A DNA stretch of 64,000 nucleotides from Rothia santali (GCF_024199905.1 NZ_JANAFB010000012.1:1-64000); one strand, 5' to 3'. Shown: positions 39,894-49,514, counted from the first letter of the stretch. Numbers and translations are program-made. Notes: generated from the sequence alone by a model not told the origin.

Positions 39894-41320
39894 GCGTCTT
39901 CAGGCACACCGCGGACATCCCCCACACCCGCGAGGCGGTCACCGGCTGGTACGCCTCCCCGGGCGCCATCCAGCGCCTGAGCCCCGACTGGAACTCCAAG
40001 GTGCTCCAGGAGCCCAGCGACGGCCTGAACCCGGGCTCCGTGACCAAGCTGCTCATGGGCGTGCCCTGGGCCGACGACGCCCTGCCCGGCAAGCTCCCGA
40101 TCCGGGCGGGCGCCCGGTGGCGCGCGGTGCACACCGAGTACACGCCCGGCGAGAGCTTCACCGACGTCATGGACCGCGGCCCCCTGCGCTCCTGGCGCCA
40201 TGACCACTCCTTCGCCGACGCGGCCGGGGGCGGCACCACCGTCTCGGACAAGGTCACCTACGAGCTGCCCGGCGGCCTGCAAAACCGCATCAGGCTCAGC
40301 GCCAGGGTCTTCGAGGGAGAGCTGGAGCGCGTCTTCGGCTTCCGCACCCGCAACACCCGGGCCGACCTCGACTTCCACGCCCGGCTGCGCGAGCTGCGCG
40401 CCGAGCCGATGACGGTCGCCATCTCGGGGGCCTCCGGCCTGGTCGGCACGCAGCTGAGCGCCCTGCTGCGCTCGGGCGGGCACCGCGTGATCACGCTCAA
40501 GCGCCGCACCGGCTACAGCGGCCGGATCGGCGCCGACACGATCGCGTGGGACCCCAGCCAGGGGGAGCTGGACGCGCGGCTGCTGGCGGGGGTCGACGTC
40601 GTCGTGAACCTCTCCGGCGCCGGGATCGCCGGGCCCTTCACCGACAAGCACAAGGAGGAGGTGCTGCAGTCCCGCCTCGACGCGACCGGCACCATCGTCC
40701 GGGCCATGCGCGAGGCCGTCGAGCACGACGGGCCGAGGACCCTGGTCAACGCCTCGGCCAGCGGCTACTACGGGCACGACGCCGGCGAGGTGGACGAGCA
40801 GGCCGGCCCCGGCGACGACTTCCTCGCCGAGGTCTGCCGCCGCTGGGAGGACGCGGCCTGGGAGGCCGAGCAGGCGGGCATCCGGGTCGCGATGATCCGC
40901 ACCGGCCTGGTCATGAACTCCGCCGGCGGGCTGCTGGCCGCGCAGCTGCCCCTGTACTTCGCCGGCGGCGGCGGCCCGCTGGGCGGCGGCGAGATGTGGC
41001 AGCCCTGGATCTCGCTGGACGACCTGGTCCAGATCTACGCCTGGGTCGCCGCGAACCCGGAGGTCTCCGGGCCGGTCAACGCGGCCGCTCCCGGGGGCGT
41101 GCGCCAGAGGGAGTTCGCCAAGACCTTGGGGAAGGTGATCCACCGCCCGGCCGTGATCCCGACGCCCGCCGCCGCCCCCGCGGCCCTGCTCGGCAAGCAG
41201 GGCGCCCGCGAGCTCGCCCTGAGCAGCGCCCGGCTGGTCCCGGCCGTGCTCGAGTCCCACGGGTACGAGTTCCGCTTCACTCGGTTGGAGGACGCCCTCA
41301 GGCATACCCTGGGTAAGTGA
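39890..41320 (+). CDS. TIGR01777-family NAD-dependent epimerase with N-terminal SRPBCC domain
   Basis: A 476-residue fusion. Residues 1-165 form an SRPBCC/START-like domain (HTREAVTGWYASPGAIQRL), and residues 170-476 form an SDR with VAISGASGLVGTQLSALL, the NASASGYYG catalytic stretch and EVCRRWEDAAWEAEQAG. Proteins of this type affect cell division and lipid metabolism in other bacteria, but the substrate is unknown. The ATG overlaps the upstream stop, so it is coupled to the glycosylase gene. Confidence 0.82.
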   Translation: MSVFRHTADIPHTREAVTGWYASPGAIQRLSPDWNSKVLQEPSDGLNPGSVTKLLMGVPWADDALPGKLPIRAGARWRAVHTEYTPGESFTDVMDRGPLRSWRHDHSFADAAGGGTTVSDKVTYELPGGLQNRIRLSARVFEGELERVFGFRTRNTRADLDFHARLRELRAEPMTVAISGASGLVGTQLSALLRSGGHRVITLKRRTGYSGRIGADTIAWDPSQGELDARLLAGVDVVVNLSGAGIAGPFTDKHKEEVLQSRLDATGTIVRAMREAVEHDGPRTLVNASASGYYGHDAGEVDEQAGPGDDFLAEVCRRWEDAAWEAEQAGIRVAMIRTGLVMNSAGGLLAAQLPLYFAGGGGPLGGGEMWQPWISLDDLVQIYAWVAANPEVSGPVNAAAPGGVRQREFAKTLGKVIHRPAVIPTPAAAPAALLGKQGARELALSSARLVPAVLESHGYEFRFTRLEDALRHTLGK

Positions 41321-42351
41321 CTCGACCCAGTGATCCAGACCTGAACGAACCCGCCGCCGTGACCGGCGCCCTGCACCCGGTGATCACCGCGGGGGAGGAC
41401 GCCGGTGCGAGCAGGGCCCGGACGCTGCGCTCCGGCGTCCTGCTCGCGCTCGGCGCCTACGGCATCTGGGGCTTCCTGCCCCTGTACTTCAACGCGCTGA
41501 CCAGCCTGCCCCCGCTGGAGATCCTCGGCTGGCGGATCGTCTTCTCGATGGTCCTGTGCCTCATCATGGTGACCGCGACCCGCTCGTGGGGCCGGGTGGC
41601 CGCGGCCTTCCGCGCCGTCCGGATCAACCTGACCCTGGGACTGGCCGGGCTGATCGTGTCCATCAACTGGCTGGTCTACATCATCGCGACCACCACGGGG
41701 CACGTCCTGGAGGCCTCGCTCGGGTACTTCTTCAACCCGCTGGTTACGATCGCGCTGGGGGTCGTGGTGCTGCGCGAGCGGCTGCGGCCGCTGCAGTGGG
41801 TCTCGGTGGGGCTGAGCCTCGCGGCCGTCGTCGTGCTGAGCGTGGACTACGGGACGCTGCCGTGGATCTCGCTCGTGCTGGCCGTGTCCTTCGCGGTCTA
41901 CGGCCTGGTCAAGAAGAACCTCGGCGGGCGCGTGGACGCGCTCACGGGGCTGAGCTTCGAGACCGCTTGGCTGTCCATCCCGGCGGGGGTCTTCCTGCTG
42001 CTCGCGGGACTGGGCGGCGTCGGCGGCGGGCTGGCCCTGGGCGCGGCGGACACCCCGACGACGCTGCTGCTGGTCGCCTCCGGGATCGTCACCGCCGCGC
42101 CCCTGCTGTGCTTCGCGGGCGCGGCCTCGCGCCTGCCGCTCTCCGCGGTGGGCATGTTCCAGTACATGACCCCGATCCTGCAGTTCCTCATCGGCTACCT
42201 CGTGTTCGGCGAGCAGATGTCCACGGGCCGCTGGATCGGCTTCGGCATCGTGTGGCTCGCGGTGCTGCTCCTGGTGCTCGACGCCGCCCGGGCCGCCCGC
42301 GTGAACCGGCGGGCGGTCCGGCGCGCCCGGGAGCGGGCCGCGCGGGGGTGA
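41317..42351 (+). CDS. rarD: RarD-like EamA transporter
   Basis: A 344-residue, ten-helix drug/metabolite transporter. It has GAYGIWGFLPLYFNALTSLPPLEILGWRI at the start and INWLVYIIATTTGHVLEASLGYFFNPLV in the first repeat, which are RarD hallmarks. It was first linked to chloramphenicol sensitivity in Pseudomonas, but the substrate is uncertain. The GTG overlaps the upstream stop. Confidence 0.88.
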   Translation: MTRPSDPDLNEPAAVTGALHPVITAGEDAGASRARTLRSGVLLALGAYGIWGFLPLYFNALTSLPPLEILGWRIVFSMVLCLIMVTATRSWGRVAAAFRAVRINLTLGLAGLIVSINWLVYIIATTTGHVLEASLGYFFNPLVTIALGVVVLRERLRPLQWVSVGLSLAAVVVLSVDYGTLPWISLVLAVSFAVYGLVKKNLGGRVDALTGLSFETAWLSIPAGVFLLLAGLGGVGGGLALGAADTPTTLLLVASGIVTAAPLLCFAGAASRLPLSAVGMFQYMTPILQFLIGYLVFGEQMSTGRWIGFGIVWLAVLLLVLDAARAARVNRRAVRRARERAARG

Positions 42352-42403
42352 GCCCGGCGGAAAGGGAGCTTATTCTGACTGTGACCGACAGCGGAAGGCA
42401 GGC

Positions 42404-42628
42404 ATGAAACTTCACTACGACCCGGTTGCGGGAGCGGCGTACCTTGCTCTTCCGGACATCATCGCGGATGGGGAGGTGGCCGAGACGCTCGTCGCCATTC
42501 AGACTCCCGGAGGCAAGGGCGAGCTCAATATCGACTTCGACGCGGAAGGGCGGCTCCTAGGAATCGAGATCCTCGGTGCGCGCGACCTCATCGCACCCGA
42601 GGTCTTGGAGCGGGCGGAGGGCTACTGA
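42404..42628 (+). CDS. DUF2283 family protein
   Basis: A 74-residue protein: KLHYDPVAGAAYLALPD at the N-terminus and LNIDFDAEGRLLGIEILGARDLI match the DUF2283 fold. Many members accompany a small toxin-like partner, but no partner was found here. Local composition is lower in G+C than the flanks, which suggests an acquired gene. The ATG follows a weak AAGGCAGGC Shine-Dalgarno. Confidence 0.8.
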   Translation: MKLHYDPVAGAAYLALPDIIADGEVAETLVAIQTPGGKGELNIDFDAEGRLLGIEILGARDLIAPEVLERAEGY

Positions 42629-42636
42629 ACCGCTGC

Positions 42637-42650
42637 CGTGCGTACGCACG
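42637..42650. repeat. Perfect 14-base palindrome
   Basis: CGTGCGTACGCACG lies nine bases after the DUF2283 stop. It may be a protein-binding site or part of a longer weak hairpin. Confidence 0.5.
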
Positions 42651-42742
42651 CTGGTGGGTGTGTCGAAATCCGCTCCGGCGGAGTTTACCGCCTGCGCCGA
42701 AACTCTCGTCCAGCCAGGACCCGGCGGGTCCGCACTGGCAGA

Positions 42743-42779
42743 AACGCCTCCCCTTCTTTTGTCCAGAAGGGGAGGCGTT
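42743..42779. terminator. Bidirectional hairpin terminator
   Basis: AACGCCTCCCCTTCT (42743-42757) pairs perfectly with AGAAGGGGAGGCGTT (42765-42779) over 15 bases. It lies between convergent genes and, read on the minus strand, is followed by a short T-rich stretch. Confidence 0.85.
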
Positions 42780-42793
42780 CTCGCAGTCTCCGG

Positions 42794-44058
42794 TCACCCG
42801 AAGGTGACGGTCCACTTCGATTCCCCGTAGATGCTCTCGACCTGCACCAGGGCCGGGTTGTCCTCGCTGCTGGCCGGGAGGTCGACCTTGACGGTCCCGC
42901 TGCCGGGGACGCTCTCCGAGAACAGCGTGGTGCCGTCCAGGCCGTAGGCGGTGAGGGTCAGGGCGTCGTCGCTCTCGTTGGCGAACGTGGCCTCCTTCGC
43001 CGCGCCCGTGTAGCCGAAGGCCACGGTGCCGTTGAGCTGGGCCTCGCCCTCGGTGTCGGAGATGCCCAGGGCCTGGGAGTCGTAGACCTTGAGCTCCCAG
43101 ACGCCCTCGTCGTCGGTGTCGACGCTGAAGCCCTCGGTGGAGTAGAGGTCGTCGGCGTCGACCCAGTGGGAGCCGGCGGTCGTGCCGATCTCGTTGGCCA
43201 TGAGGCCGCCCTCCTCGCCCTCGTCGTCGAGGCCCCAGACGATGAAGTTCGACTCGCCCTCGTACCAGTACTCGACGTAGTAGACCGTGCTCGGGTCGAG
43301 GTCCGCCTGGACCTGCTGGTCGCCGCGGCCGTTGAAGGAGTAGACGGGATCCACGGTGGTCGGCTCGATGCCCTGCTCGGGCCGGGTCCCGGTGGGCCGG
43401 GCGTCCGGATCGCTCGAGGCGGAGCCGGACGACGCCGAGGGGGAGGCCTCCGAGCTCTCGGGCGGGCTGGAGGAGGCAGCGGCCGAGGGCCCGACCTCGC
43501 GGTCGTCGTCGGCCACCTGGCTGCCGGCGTTGCGGAAGAAGCCCACGAGCACCACGACCAGGACGATGACCAGGATCAGCAGCACCCCGCCGATGATGGT
43601 GAGGATGCCGCCGGTGGTGGCGAAGAAGCCCTTCTTCCGCGGGGAGTCGTAACCGCCGCCGGGGCCGCCCGGACCTCCCGGGCCGGGGTCCCCCGGCCCG
43701 CGGCCGGCGCCGGAGCCGTTCCCGGGGCCGGACCCGTTCCAGCCTCCGCCGCCGGATCCGCCCCACCCGCGCCGCCTGACCCGCCGGTCGCCGCCGCGGC
43801 GGAGGAACCCGCAGCGGAGGACCCGGCGCCGGGCGACCCCGCGCCGGGATAGGCCGGGCCGGTTCCGGGCCCGCCGGAGCCGGCGTCGGACCCGAGGGGC
43901 GCGCCGTCGGACCCCACCGGGCGTCCCTGCTCGTCCTTCCAGAAGACCCAGCCGTCGGGTGCCGGGCCCCAGGACGGGTCGGGCTGCCAGCCCGGGCCGG
44001 GGCGCCACCCCTCCGGGGGCTGGGGCCAGTTGGGGGGTGCGTTGAACGTGTATGCCAT
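42794..44058 (-). pseudogene. PPxW-leader membrane-anchored protein, interrupted by a frameshift
   Basis: The natural start is the ATG at 44058 (MAYTFNAPPNWPQPPEGW), a common actinobacterial proline-tryptophan leader that continues with WQPDPSWGPAPDGWVFW. After about 60 residues it enters a Gly/Pro-rich linker, and its frame then leads to no known sequence and stops at 43576. The second half, with a membrane helix (GGILTIIGGVLLILVIVLVV) and an extracellular beta-rich domain, lies in another frame ending at 42794. An indel near 43690-43800 would join them. Such proteins are envelope or sensor proteins of unknown role. It may be intact in life if the indel is an artefact. Confidence 0.7.
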
Positions 44059-44235
44059 GGCGGGATCCTCGGGACGATGCGGCGGATCGTCGGCGTCCAA
44101 GCCGTCGGCGACCAGTGATGATGAGACTCAAGTTACGCCCTGACCTGGGAAAAGCTCAATGCTCGCTGGACAACTCGTGGAACGGGTCGCGCGCTTCACA
44201 GGAAAGTTCCGGCCGTGCATGCATAGGCTGGGAGC

Positions 44236-45306
44236 ATGATCGACCCCCACGCCCGAGCCGCCGGCTCGGCCCCCGTCCCCCCGCCGGAGGGCGGGCAGGA
44301 CCCCGTCGCCCCCGAGACCGCGCACTGGACCGGGGGCCCCGCGGCCCCGTCCGCCCGGCCCGCCGAGCTCGCCTACCATCGCCTCGACCACGCGGATCCG
44401 CGGCATCGCTGGTGGAAGCCGCTGGTGGAGGTCCTGATCTCCGGGCCCATCTTCTTCTGCGTCAGCATCGTCCTCGGGATCCTCCTCGCCGTCGTCGCCC
44501 TCGCGCCCGGCGGCCCCGAGGTGTCCATGGAGCTCAGCTCCTCGGACTACCCGGTGGACATCTTCACCCAGCCGCTCGTCTTCTTCGTCACCTTCTTCAG
44601 CATCGTGGTCCTGCTGCCGTGCGTGCTCCTCGCGCGGGTCATCATGGGGCCCTCGCCGCTCGGGCTCATCTCCTCGGTCGCGGGGCGGGTCCGCTGGCGC
44701 TGGCTGGGCCTGTGCCTGATCGTCGGGTTCGGGCTGTACGGCGTCGTGCAGGCGGTCCTGATCGGCGTCCCGGCGGCCGCGGGGGCGCCCCTCCCGGAGA
44801 CGGCCTTCGACCCGTCCGTGGGCTGGTGGATCCTCGCCATGATCCTCGTGCTCGTGCCCCTGCAGTGCGCGGCGGAGGAGTACGCGTTCCGCGGGTACCT
44901 GATGCAGACGATCGGGCGGTGGCTCCGGCACCCGGCGTGGGCCATCGTCCTGCCCGTGCCGATCTTCGTCATCGGGCACGGGTACGACCCCTGGGGGCAG
45001 GCCAGCGTGGGGGCCATGGCGCTGACCGCCGGGTACCTGTGCTACCGGACCGGCGGGCTGGAGGCCGCCATCGGCCTGCACGTGGCCAACAACGTCATCG
45101 GCCTCCTGCTCGGCTCGATCGGCTGGGCCGACCCCTTCGCCTCCGAGGGCGGCAGCGCCTTCGACCTCGGCGTCGCCCTGCTCCTGAACCTCGGCTACGC
45201 GGCGCTGATCGTGGTCCTGGCCCGACGCCGCGGCCTCCAGACCCGGCGCCGGGTGCTCCTCCCGCCGGGGTCGAAGGCCCTGAAGGATCGGGTCGCCGCC
45301 GGCTGA
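44236..45306 (+). CDS. CPBP-family intramembrane metalloprotease
   Basis: A 356-residue membrane protein with an N-terminal Pro-rich leader and about eight helices. The CPBP motifs are present: CAAEEYAFRGYLMQ (EExxxR), an FVIGHGYDPWG segment with the conserved His, and HVANN for the third motif. Members cleave or process membrane proteins and peptides, some giving bacteriocin immunity. The ATG at 44236 has GGGAGC just upstream. Confidence 0.85.
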   Translation: MIDPHARAAGSAPVPPPEGGQDPVAPETAHWTGGPAAPSARPAELAYHRLDHADPRHRWWKPLVEVLISGPIFFCVSIVLGILLAVVALAPGGPEVSMELSSSDYPVDIFTQPLVFFVTFFSIVVLLPCVLLARVIMGPSPLGLISSVAGRVRWRWLGLCLIVGFGLYGVVQAVLIGVPAAAGAPLPETAFDPSVGWWILAMILVLVPLQCAAEEYAFRGYLMQTIGRWLRHPAWAIVLPVPIFVIGHGYDPWGQASVGAMALTAGYLCYRTGGLEAAIGLHVANNVIGLLLGSIGWADPFASEGGSAFDLGVALLLNLGYAALIVVLARRRGLQTRRRVLLPPGSKALKDRVAAG

Positions 45307-45472
45307 ACCGTCCCACCGCAACCCGCCGGCCACCCGGCGCCGGGGCCGACCCCCGGGGCCGGGGCGCCGCCTGAACCGTCATCCCGACCCGTCTCCCGAT
45401 CCCGCCCCGTCCCCGGTGCCGGCCCGCCGCGGCCCGGCCCCGCCGCCCTCCCACCGACCCCAGGAAGTGCCC

Positions 45473-46786
45473 ATGACCAGCCCCAGCGCCCCCGCCCCGA
45501 GCCCCGTCGAGCACGCCGAGGACCTCGGCGCCTTCGTCACGGCCTCGCCGTCCTCCTTCCACGCCGCCGCGGAGGCCGCCCGCCGCCTCGAGGCCGCCGG
45601 GTTCCGCCGGCTCGACGAGGCCGAGCCCTTCGGCGCGGAGCCGGGTGGCGCCTTCGTCGTTCGCGACGGCGCCCTCATCGCCTGGCACGCCCCGCAGGAC
45701 CCGGAGCCGGGATTCCGCATCCTCGGCGCCCACACCGACTCGCCCTCCTTCAAGCTCAAGCCCCGCCCCTCGACCGGGCGCTTCGGGTGGCGCCAGGCCG
45801 GCGTCGAGGTCTACGGCGGGGCGCTGCTGAACTCCTGGCTGGACCGCGAGCTGTGCCTCGCGGGCCGGCTCGTGGTCCGGGAGGGCGACGCCGCCCGGGA
45901 GCGCCTCGTGGCCACCGGCCCGGTCGCGCGCATCCCGCAGCTCGCGATCCACCTGGACCGCTCCGCCAACGAGGGCCTGACCCTCGACCGGCAGGCCAAC
46001 ACCCAGCCCGTCTGGAGCACGGGGGAGGACGAGGGCGACGTCCTGGCCTACCTGGCCCGGCACGCCGAGGCCCCGGGGCGCCCGGTGGACCCTTCCGCGA
46101 TCCTGGGGTACGACATCGTCCTCGCCGACACCCAGCCGCCCCGCCGCTTCGGCGCGGAGGGGCAGTTCCTGGCCTCCGGGAGGCTGGACAACCTCTCCTC
46201 GGTCCACGCCGGAACGCAGGCGCTGATCCGGGCGGCCGCGGCCGGGGGCGGCGCCTCGGGGCAGACGCTGGTGCTCGCGGCCTTCGACCACGAGGAGATC
46301 GGATCGGGGACGCGCTCCGGCGCCGCGGGCCCGTTCCTCGAGGACGTCCTGGTCCGCCTCACCGCCGCGCGCGGGGGCGCGGAGGAGCACCGCCGGGCGC
46401 TCGCGGCGTCGGTGTGCCTCTCCTCCGACGCCGGGCACCTGGTCCACCCGAACTACCCGGGCCACCACGACCCGGTGAACCGCCCCGTGCCCGGCGGCGG
46501 CCCGCTGCTGAAGATCAACGCCAACCAGCGCTACGCGACCGACGCCGTGGGCGCCGCCGAGTGGGCCATGGCCTGCGAGGACGCGGGCGTGCCGTACCAG
46601 GAGTTCGTGTCCCACAACAACGTCCCCTGCGGCTCGACCATCGGCCCGATCACCGCGACCCGGCTGGGCGTGCGGACGGTCGACGTCGGGCTGGGGCTGC
46701 TCTCGATGCACTCGGCCCGGGAGATGTGCCACGTCGACGACGCCGCCGCCCTCGGCCGCGCGATCGAGGCGTTCTACCGCCGCTGA
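45473..46786 (+). CDS. M18-family aminopeptidase
   Basis: A 437-residue cytoplasmic zinc aminopeptidase of the M18 family. The metal and catalytic motifs are intact: LGAHTDSPSFKLKP, SGRLDNLSSVHAG, AFDHEEIGSGTRSGA, a late SSDAGHLVHPNY and LLSMHSAREMCH. The ATG at 45473 has AGGAAG just upstream. A frame starting at 45416 adds only Pro/Arg-rich residues and is rejected. It ends before a strong bidirectional terminator. Confidence 0.9.
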   Translation: MTSPSAPAPSPVEHAEDLGAFVTASPSSFHAAAEAARRLEAAGFRRLDEAEPFGAEPGGAFVVRDGALIAWHAPQDPEPGFRILGAHTDSPSFKLKPRPSTGRFGWRQAGVEVYGGALLNSWLDRELCLAGRLVVREGDAARERLVATGPVARIPQLAIHLDRSANEGLTLDRQANTQPVWSTGEDEGDVLAYLARHAEAPGRPVDPSAILGYDIVLADTQPPRRFGAEGQFLASGRLDNLSSVHAGTQALIRAAAAGGGASGQTLVLAAFDHEEIGSGTRSGAAGPFLEDVLVRLTAARGGAEEHRRALAASVCLSSDAGHLVHPNYPGHHDPVNRPVPGGGPLLKINANQRYATDAVGAAEWAMACEDAGVPYQEFVSHNNVPCGSTIGPITATRLGVRTVDVGLGLLSMHSAREMCHVDDAAALGRAIEAFYRR

Positions 46787-46804
46787 GGGCGGGTCCCCAA
46801 CGCG

Positions 46805-46843
46805 GACGGGCCCGCACCGGAGGCGATCCGGTGCGGGCCCGTC
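46805..46843. terminator. Bidirectional hairpin terminator
   Basis: A perfect 17-base stem pairs GACGGGCCCGCACCGGA (46805-46821) with TCCGGTGCGGGCCCGTC (46827-46843) across a five-base loop. It lies between the convergent aminopeptidase and gap genes. Confidence 0.85.
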
Positions 46844-46879
46844 GGGCACCGCGGCGCGCGCGGCGCCGGGGGCGGGAGG

Positions 46880-48319
46880 CTAGCCCCGCGGGAAGCTGGC
46901 CGGGTGCGCGTCGGCCATCTCCTCGACCACGCGGATCACCTGGCACGAGTACCCGAACTCGTTGTCGTACCAGACGTAGACCACCACGGAGTTGCCGGAG
47001 ACGATCGTCGCCAGCCCGTCCACGATGCCCGCGCGGCGCGAGCCCACGAAGTCCGTGGAGACGACCTCGTGGGAGTCCGTGTAGTCGATCTGCTTGCGCA
47101 GCGAGGAGTTCAGGGACATGTCCCGGAGGTAGGTGTTCAGCGACTCCTTGGACTCCGGCGCCTTCTCCAGCTGCAGGTTCAGGATCGCCATCGACACGTC
47201 CGGGGTGGGGACGCGGATCGCGTTGCCGGTGAGCTTGCCCTTGAGCTGCGGCAGGGCCTTGGCCACGGCCTTCGCCGCGCCGGTCTCGGTCAGCACCATG
47301 TTCAGCGCTGCCGAGCGCCCCCGCCGGTCGCCCCGGTGGAAGTTGTCGATGAGGTTCTGGTCGTTGGTGAACGAGTGGACCGTCTCGACGTGGCCGTGGC
47401 GGACGCCGTACTCGTCGTCGAGGACCTTGAGCACCGGGGTGATCGCGTTGGTCGTGCACGACGCCGCGGAGACGATCGTGTCCTCGGGGGAGAGGACGGC
47501 GTCGTTGACACCGCACACGATGTTCTTGAGGTCGCCCTTGCCCGGCGCGGTCAGCAGCACCTTCGCCGCGCCCTTGGCCTTGAGGTGCTCGGACAGCCCG
47601 GCCTCGTCGCGCCAGCGGCCGGTGTTGTCGATGATCAGCGCGTCGCTGATGCCGTACTGCTCGTAGTCCACGGTCGCGGGGTCGGAGGAGTAGATGAACT
47701 GGATCGGCACGCCGTTGGCGGTGATCACGTCGTTCTCCGGGTCGGCCTGGATGGTGCCCTGGAAGGCGCCGTGCACCGAGTCGCGGCGCAGCAGGGAGGC
47801 GCGCTTGTACAGGTCGTCCTCGCCGTTTTTCCGCACGACGACGGCGCGCAGGTTCAGCCCCGAGCCCAGCCCGCGCTCGATGAGGATCCGCGCGAGCAGG
47901 CGCCCGATCCGGCCGAAGCCGTAGAGCACGATGTCCTGGTCGGTGTGCCCGTTCTCGTCCCTCTGCCCCACGACCTCGGCGAGCTGGCCGCGCAGCCAGC
48001 CGTCCAGGTCGGCGTCGTTGCCCTGGGTCTTGTGGAGCTTGTTCAGCCGGGCCAGGTCCACCGAGGCCGGGCCGAGCTCGAGGCCGTCCAGCGCCTCGAC
48101 GATCGGGTAGGTCTCCTCGAGGCTCAGCTCGACCGTGTCGATCTGGCGGGCCCAGCGGTGGGCCTTGATGAGGTCGGTGACCGACTGGTTGAGCAGGCTG
48201 CGGCCGTGGATGTTGACGACCACGCGGTTCTCGCGGTGCAGCCGGCCGATCAGCGGGATCATCGCCTCGGCGAGCTCCTCGCGGCGGGACCATTCGGTGG
48301 GGGTAACGGATGTAGTCAC
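46880..48319 (-). CDS. gap: Glyceraldehyde-3-phosphate dehydrogenase, GapB-like long form
   Basis: A 479-residue dehydrogenase, about 130 residues longer than the usual GAPDH because of an N-terminal extension. The extension includes ENRVVVNIHGRSLLNQSVTDL and precedes the NAD domain (DIVLYGFGRIGRLLARILIERG). The catalytic SAASCTTNAITPVL is intact. The length matches GapB/GapX of corynebacteria, which works mainly in gluconeogenesis. The GTG start at 48319 lacks a strong Shine-Dalgarno. Upstream sequence in frame is low quality. Confidence 0.88.
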   Translation of the reverse strand: MTTSVTPTEWSRREELAEAMIPLIGRLHRENRVVVNIHGRSLLNQSVTDLIKAHRWARQIDTVELSLEETYPIVEALDGLELGPASVDLARLNKLHKTQGNDADLDGWLRGQLAEVVGQRDENGHTDQDIVLYGFGRIGRLLARILIERGLGSGLNLRAVVVRKNGEDDLYKRASLLRRDSVHGAFQGTIQADPENDVITANGVPIQFIYSSDPATVDYEQYGISDALIIDNTGRWRDEAGLSEHLKAKGAAKVLLTAPGKGDLKNIVCGVNDAVLSPEDTIVSAASCTTNAITPVLKVLDDEYGVRHGHVETVHSFTNDQNLIDNFHRGDRRGRSAALNMVLTETGAAKAVAKALPQLKGKLTGNAIRVPTPDVSMAILNLQLEKAPESKESLNTYLRDMSLNSSLRKQIDYTDSHEVVSTDFVGSRRAGIVDGLATIVSGNSVVVYVWYDNEFGYSCQVIRVVEEMADAHPASFPRG

Positions 48320-48467
48320 TGGTGTTTTACTCTTCCTCGCTCCGGGGCGTCGCTGACCCGGGCGTGCTGCTAGCGCATTCGTTGAAGTGCGACCGTCTAC
48401 CAGGGTAATCCATGCCGCGCGCGGGGCCTGACCGTATGACGGCGGGTGAGATCGGTAAGCTGGGGGC

Positions 48468-49394
48468 ATGTTGACCGTGATTGGCGAGGCCCTCATCGAT
48501 ATCGTCCGTGGCGAGGGCGTCAGCCCCCGTGCCCACCCGGGCGGGAGCCCCATGAACGTGGCGGTCGGCCTCTCGCGGCTGGGCCACCGCACGCTCTTCG
48601 TGGGCCGCTACGGCCGGGACGAGCACGGGGCCGCGCTCGAGGCGCACCTGCGGGAGGCCGGCGTCGAGCTGCCGGTGGGGCCCGACGACGCCCCCACCTC
48701 GGTCGCGGAGGCCACCATGGACTCCCGCGGCTCCATGTCCTACGACTTCCAGCTGGACTGGAACCTCGAGGCCGCGGCGGACCGGCTCGCGGACATCCTC
48801 GCCGACACCGAGCTGCTGCACGTCGGCTCCATCGGCGCGATGCTCGAGCCGGGCGCCTCCACGGTGCTGGAGGCCGTGCGCCAGGCAGCCCCGCACGCCC
48901 TGATCTCCTACGACCCCAACTGCCGCCCCAGCATCGTCCCGGACTCCTCGGAGGCCCGGGGCTGGGCGGAGTCGGTGGTCGAGCACGCCGACGTCGTGAA
49001 GGCCTCGGACGAGGACCTGCTGTGGCTGTACCCGGGCCGGACCATCGAGGAGTCGGCGCAGGCGTGGCTCGACGCCGGGGCGAGCCTCGTCGTCGTGACC
49101 CGCGGCGAGCTGGGCCCCTGGGCGGTGAGCCGGGGCACCGGGCCGGAGGGCGTGCGCGTCCCGGCCCACCGGGTCGAGGTGGCCGACACCGTGGGGGCCG
49201 GGGACTCCCTCATGGCGGCCCTGATCTCCGCGCTGGTGGACCGCGGCATCTCCGGGGCCGGCGCGGCGGAGCGCGTGGCCGCCCTCGGCGAGGTGGAGGT
49301 CGCGGAGATCCTCGCCTACGCTGCCAAGGCCGCGGGCATCACCGTCTCCCGCGCGGGCGCCAACCCGCCCACCCGGGAGGAGCTCGCCGCCTGA
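48468..49394 (+). CDS. PfkB-family carbohydrate kinase (fructokinase-like)
   Basis: A 308-residue ribokinase-fold kinase. It has the PfkB start LTVIGEALIDIVRGEGVSPRAHPGGSPMNVA and the catalytic VADTVGAGDSLMAAL. The substrate appears to be a ketohexose such as fructose, by resemblance to fructokinases. A role as IolC cannot be excluded but the pattern does not favour it. The ATG at 48468 has GGGGGC a few bases upstream, and the gene is divergent from gap. Confidence 0.82.
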   Translation: MLTVIGEALIDIVRGEGVSPRAHPGGSPMNVAVGLSRLGHRTLFVGRYGRDEHGAALEAHLREAGVELPVGPDDAPTSVAEATMDSRGSMSYDFQLDWNLEAAADRLADILADTELLHVGSIGAMLEPGASTVLEAVRQAAPHALISYDPNCRPSIVPDSSEARGWAESVVEHADVVKASDEDLLWLYPGRTIEESAQAWLDAGASLVVVTRGELGPWAVSRGTGPEGVRVPAHRVEVADTVGAGDSLMAALISALVDRGISGAGAAERVAALGEVEVAEILAYAAKAAGITVSRAGANPPTREELAA

Positions 49395-49404
49395 CCCCGG
49401 GGCC

Positions 49405-49432
49405 GACGCCGGGGCGGGCCCGTCCCGGCGTC
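49405..49432 (+). terminator. Hairpin after the PfkB kinase gene
   Basis: GACGCCGGG (49405-49413) pairs with CCCGGCGTC (49424-49432), and the bases between are nearly self-complementary. It starts 11 bases after the stop. A second, weaker hairpin follows. Confidence 0.6.
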
Positions 49433-49514
49433 CGGCCCGGACGGCGTCGGGCCTCTCCCACGGACACCGCAGCAGCACCCACCACCTTCCAGCCGACCGC
49501 AACGAGAGGCGACC

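Noticed and set aside
48468-49394. IolC kinase of the inositol pathway
   Set aside because: The PfkB-type sequence is closer to fructokinases and the gene is 9 kb from the inositol genes.
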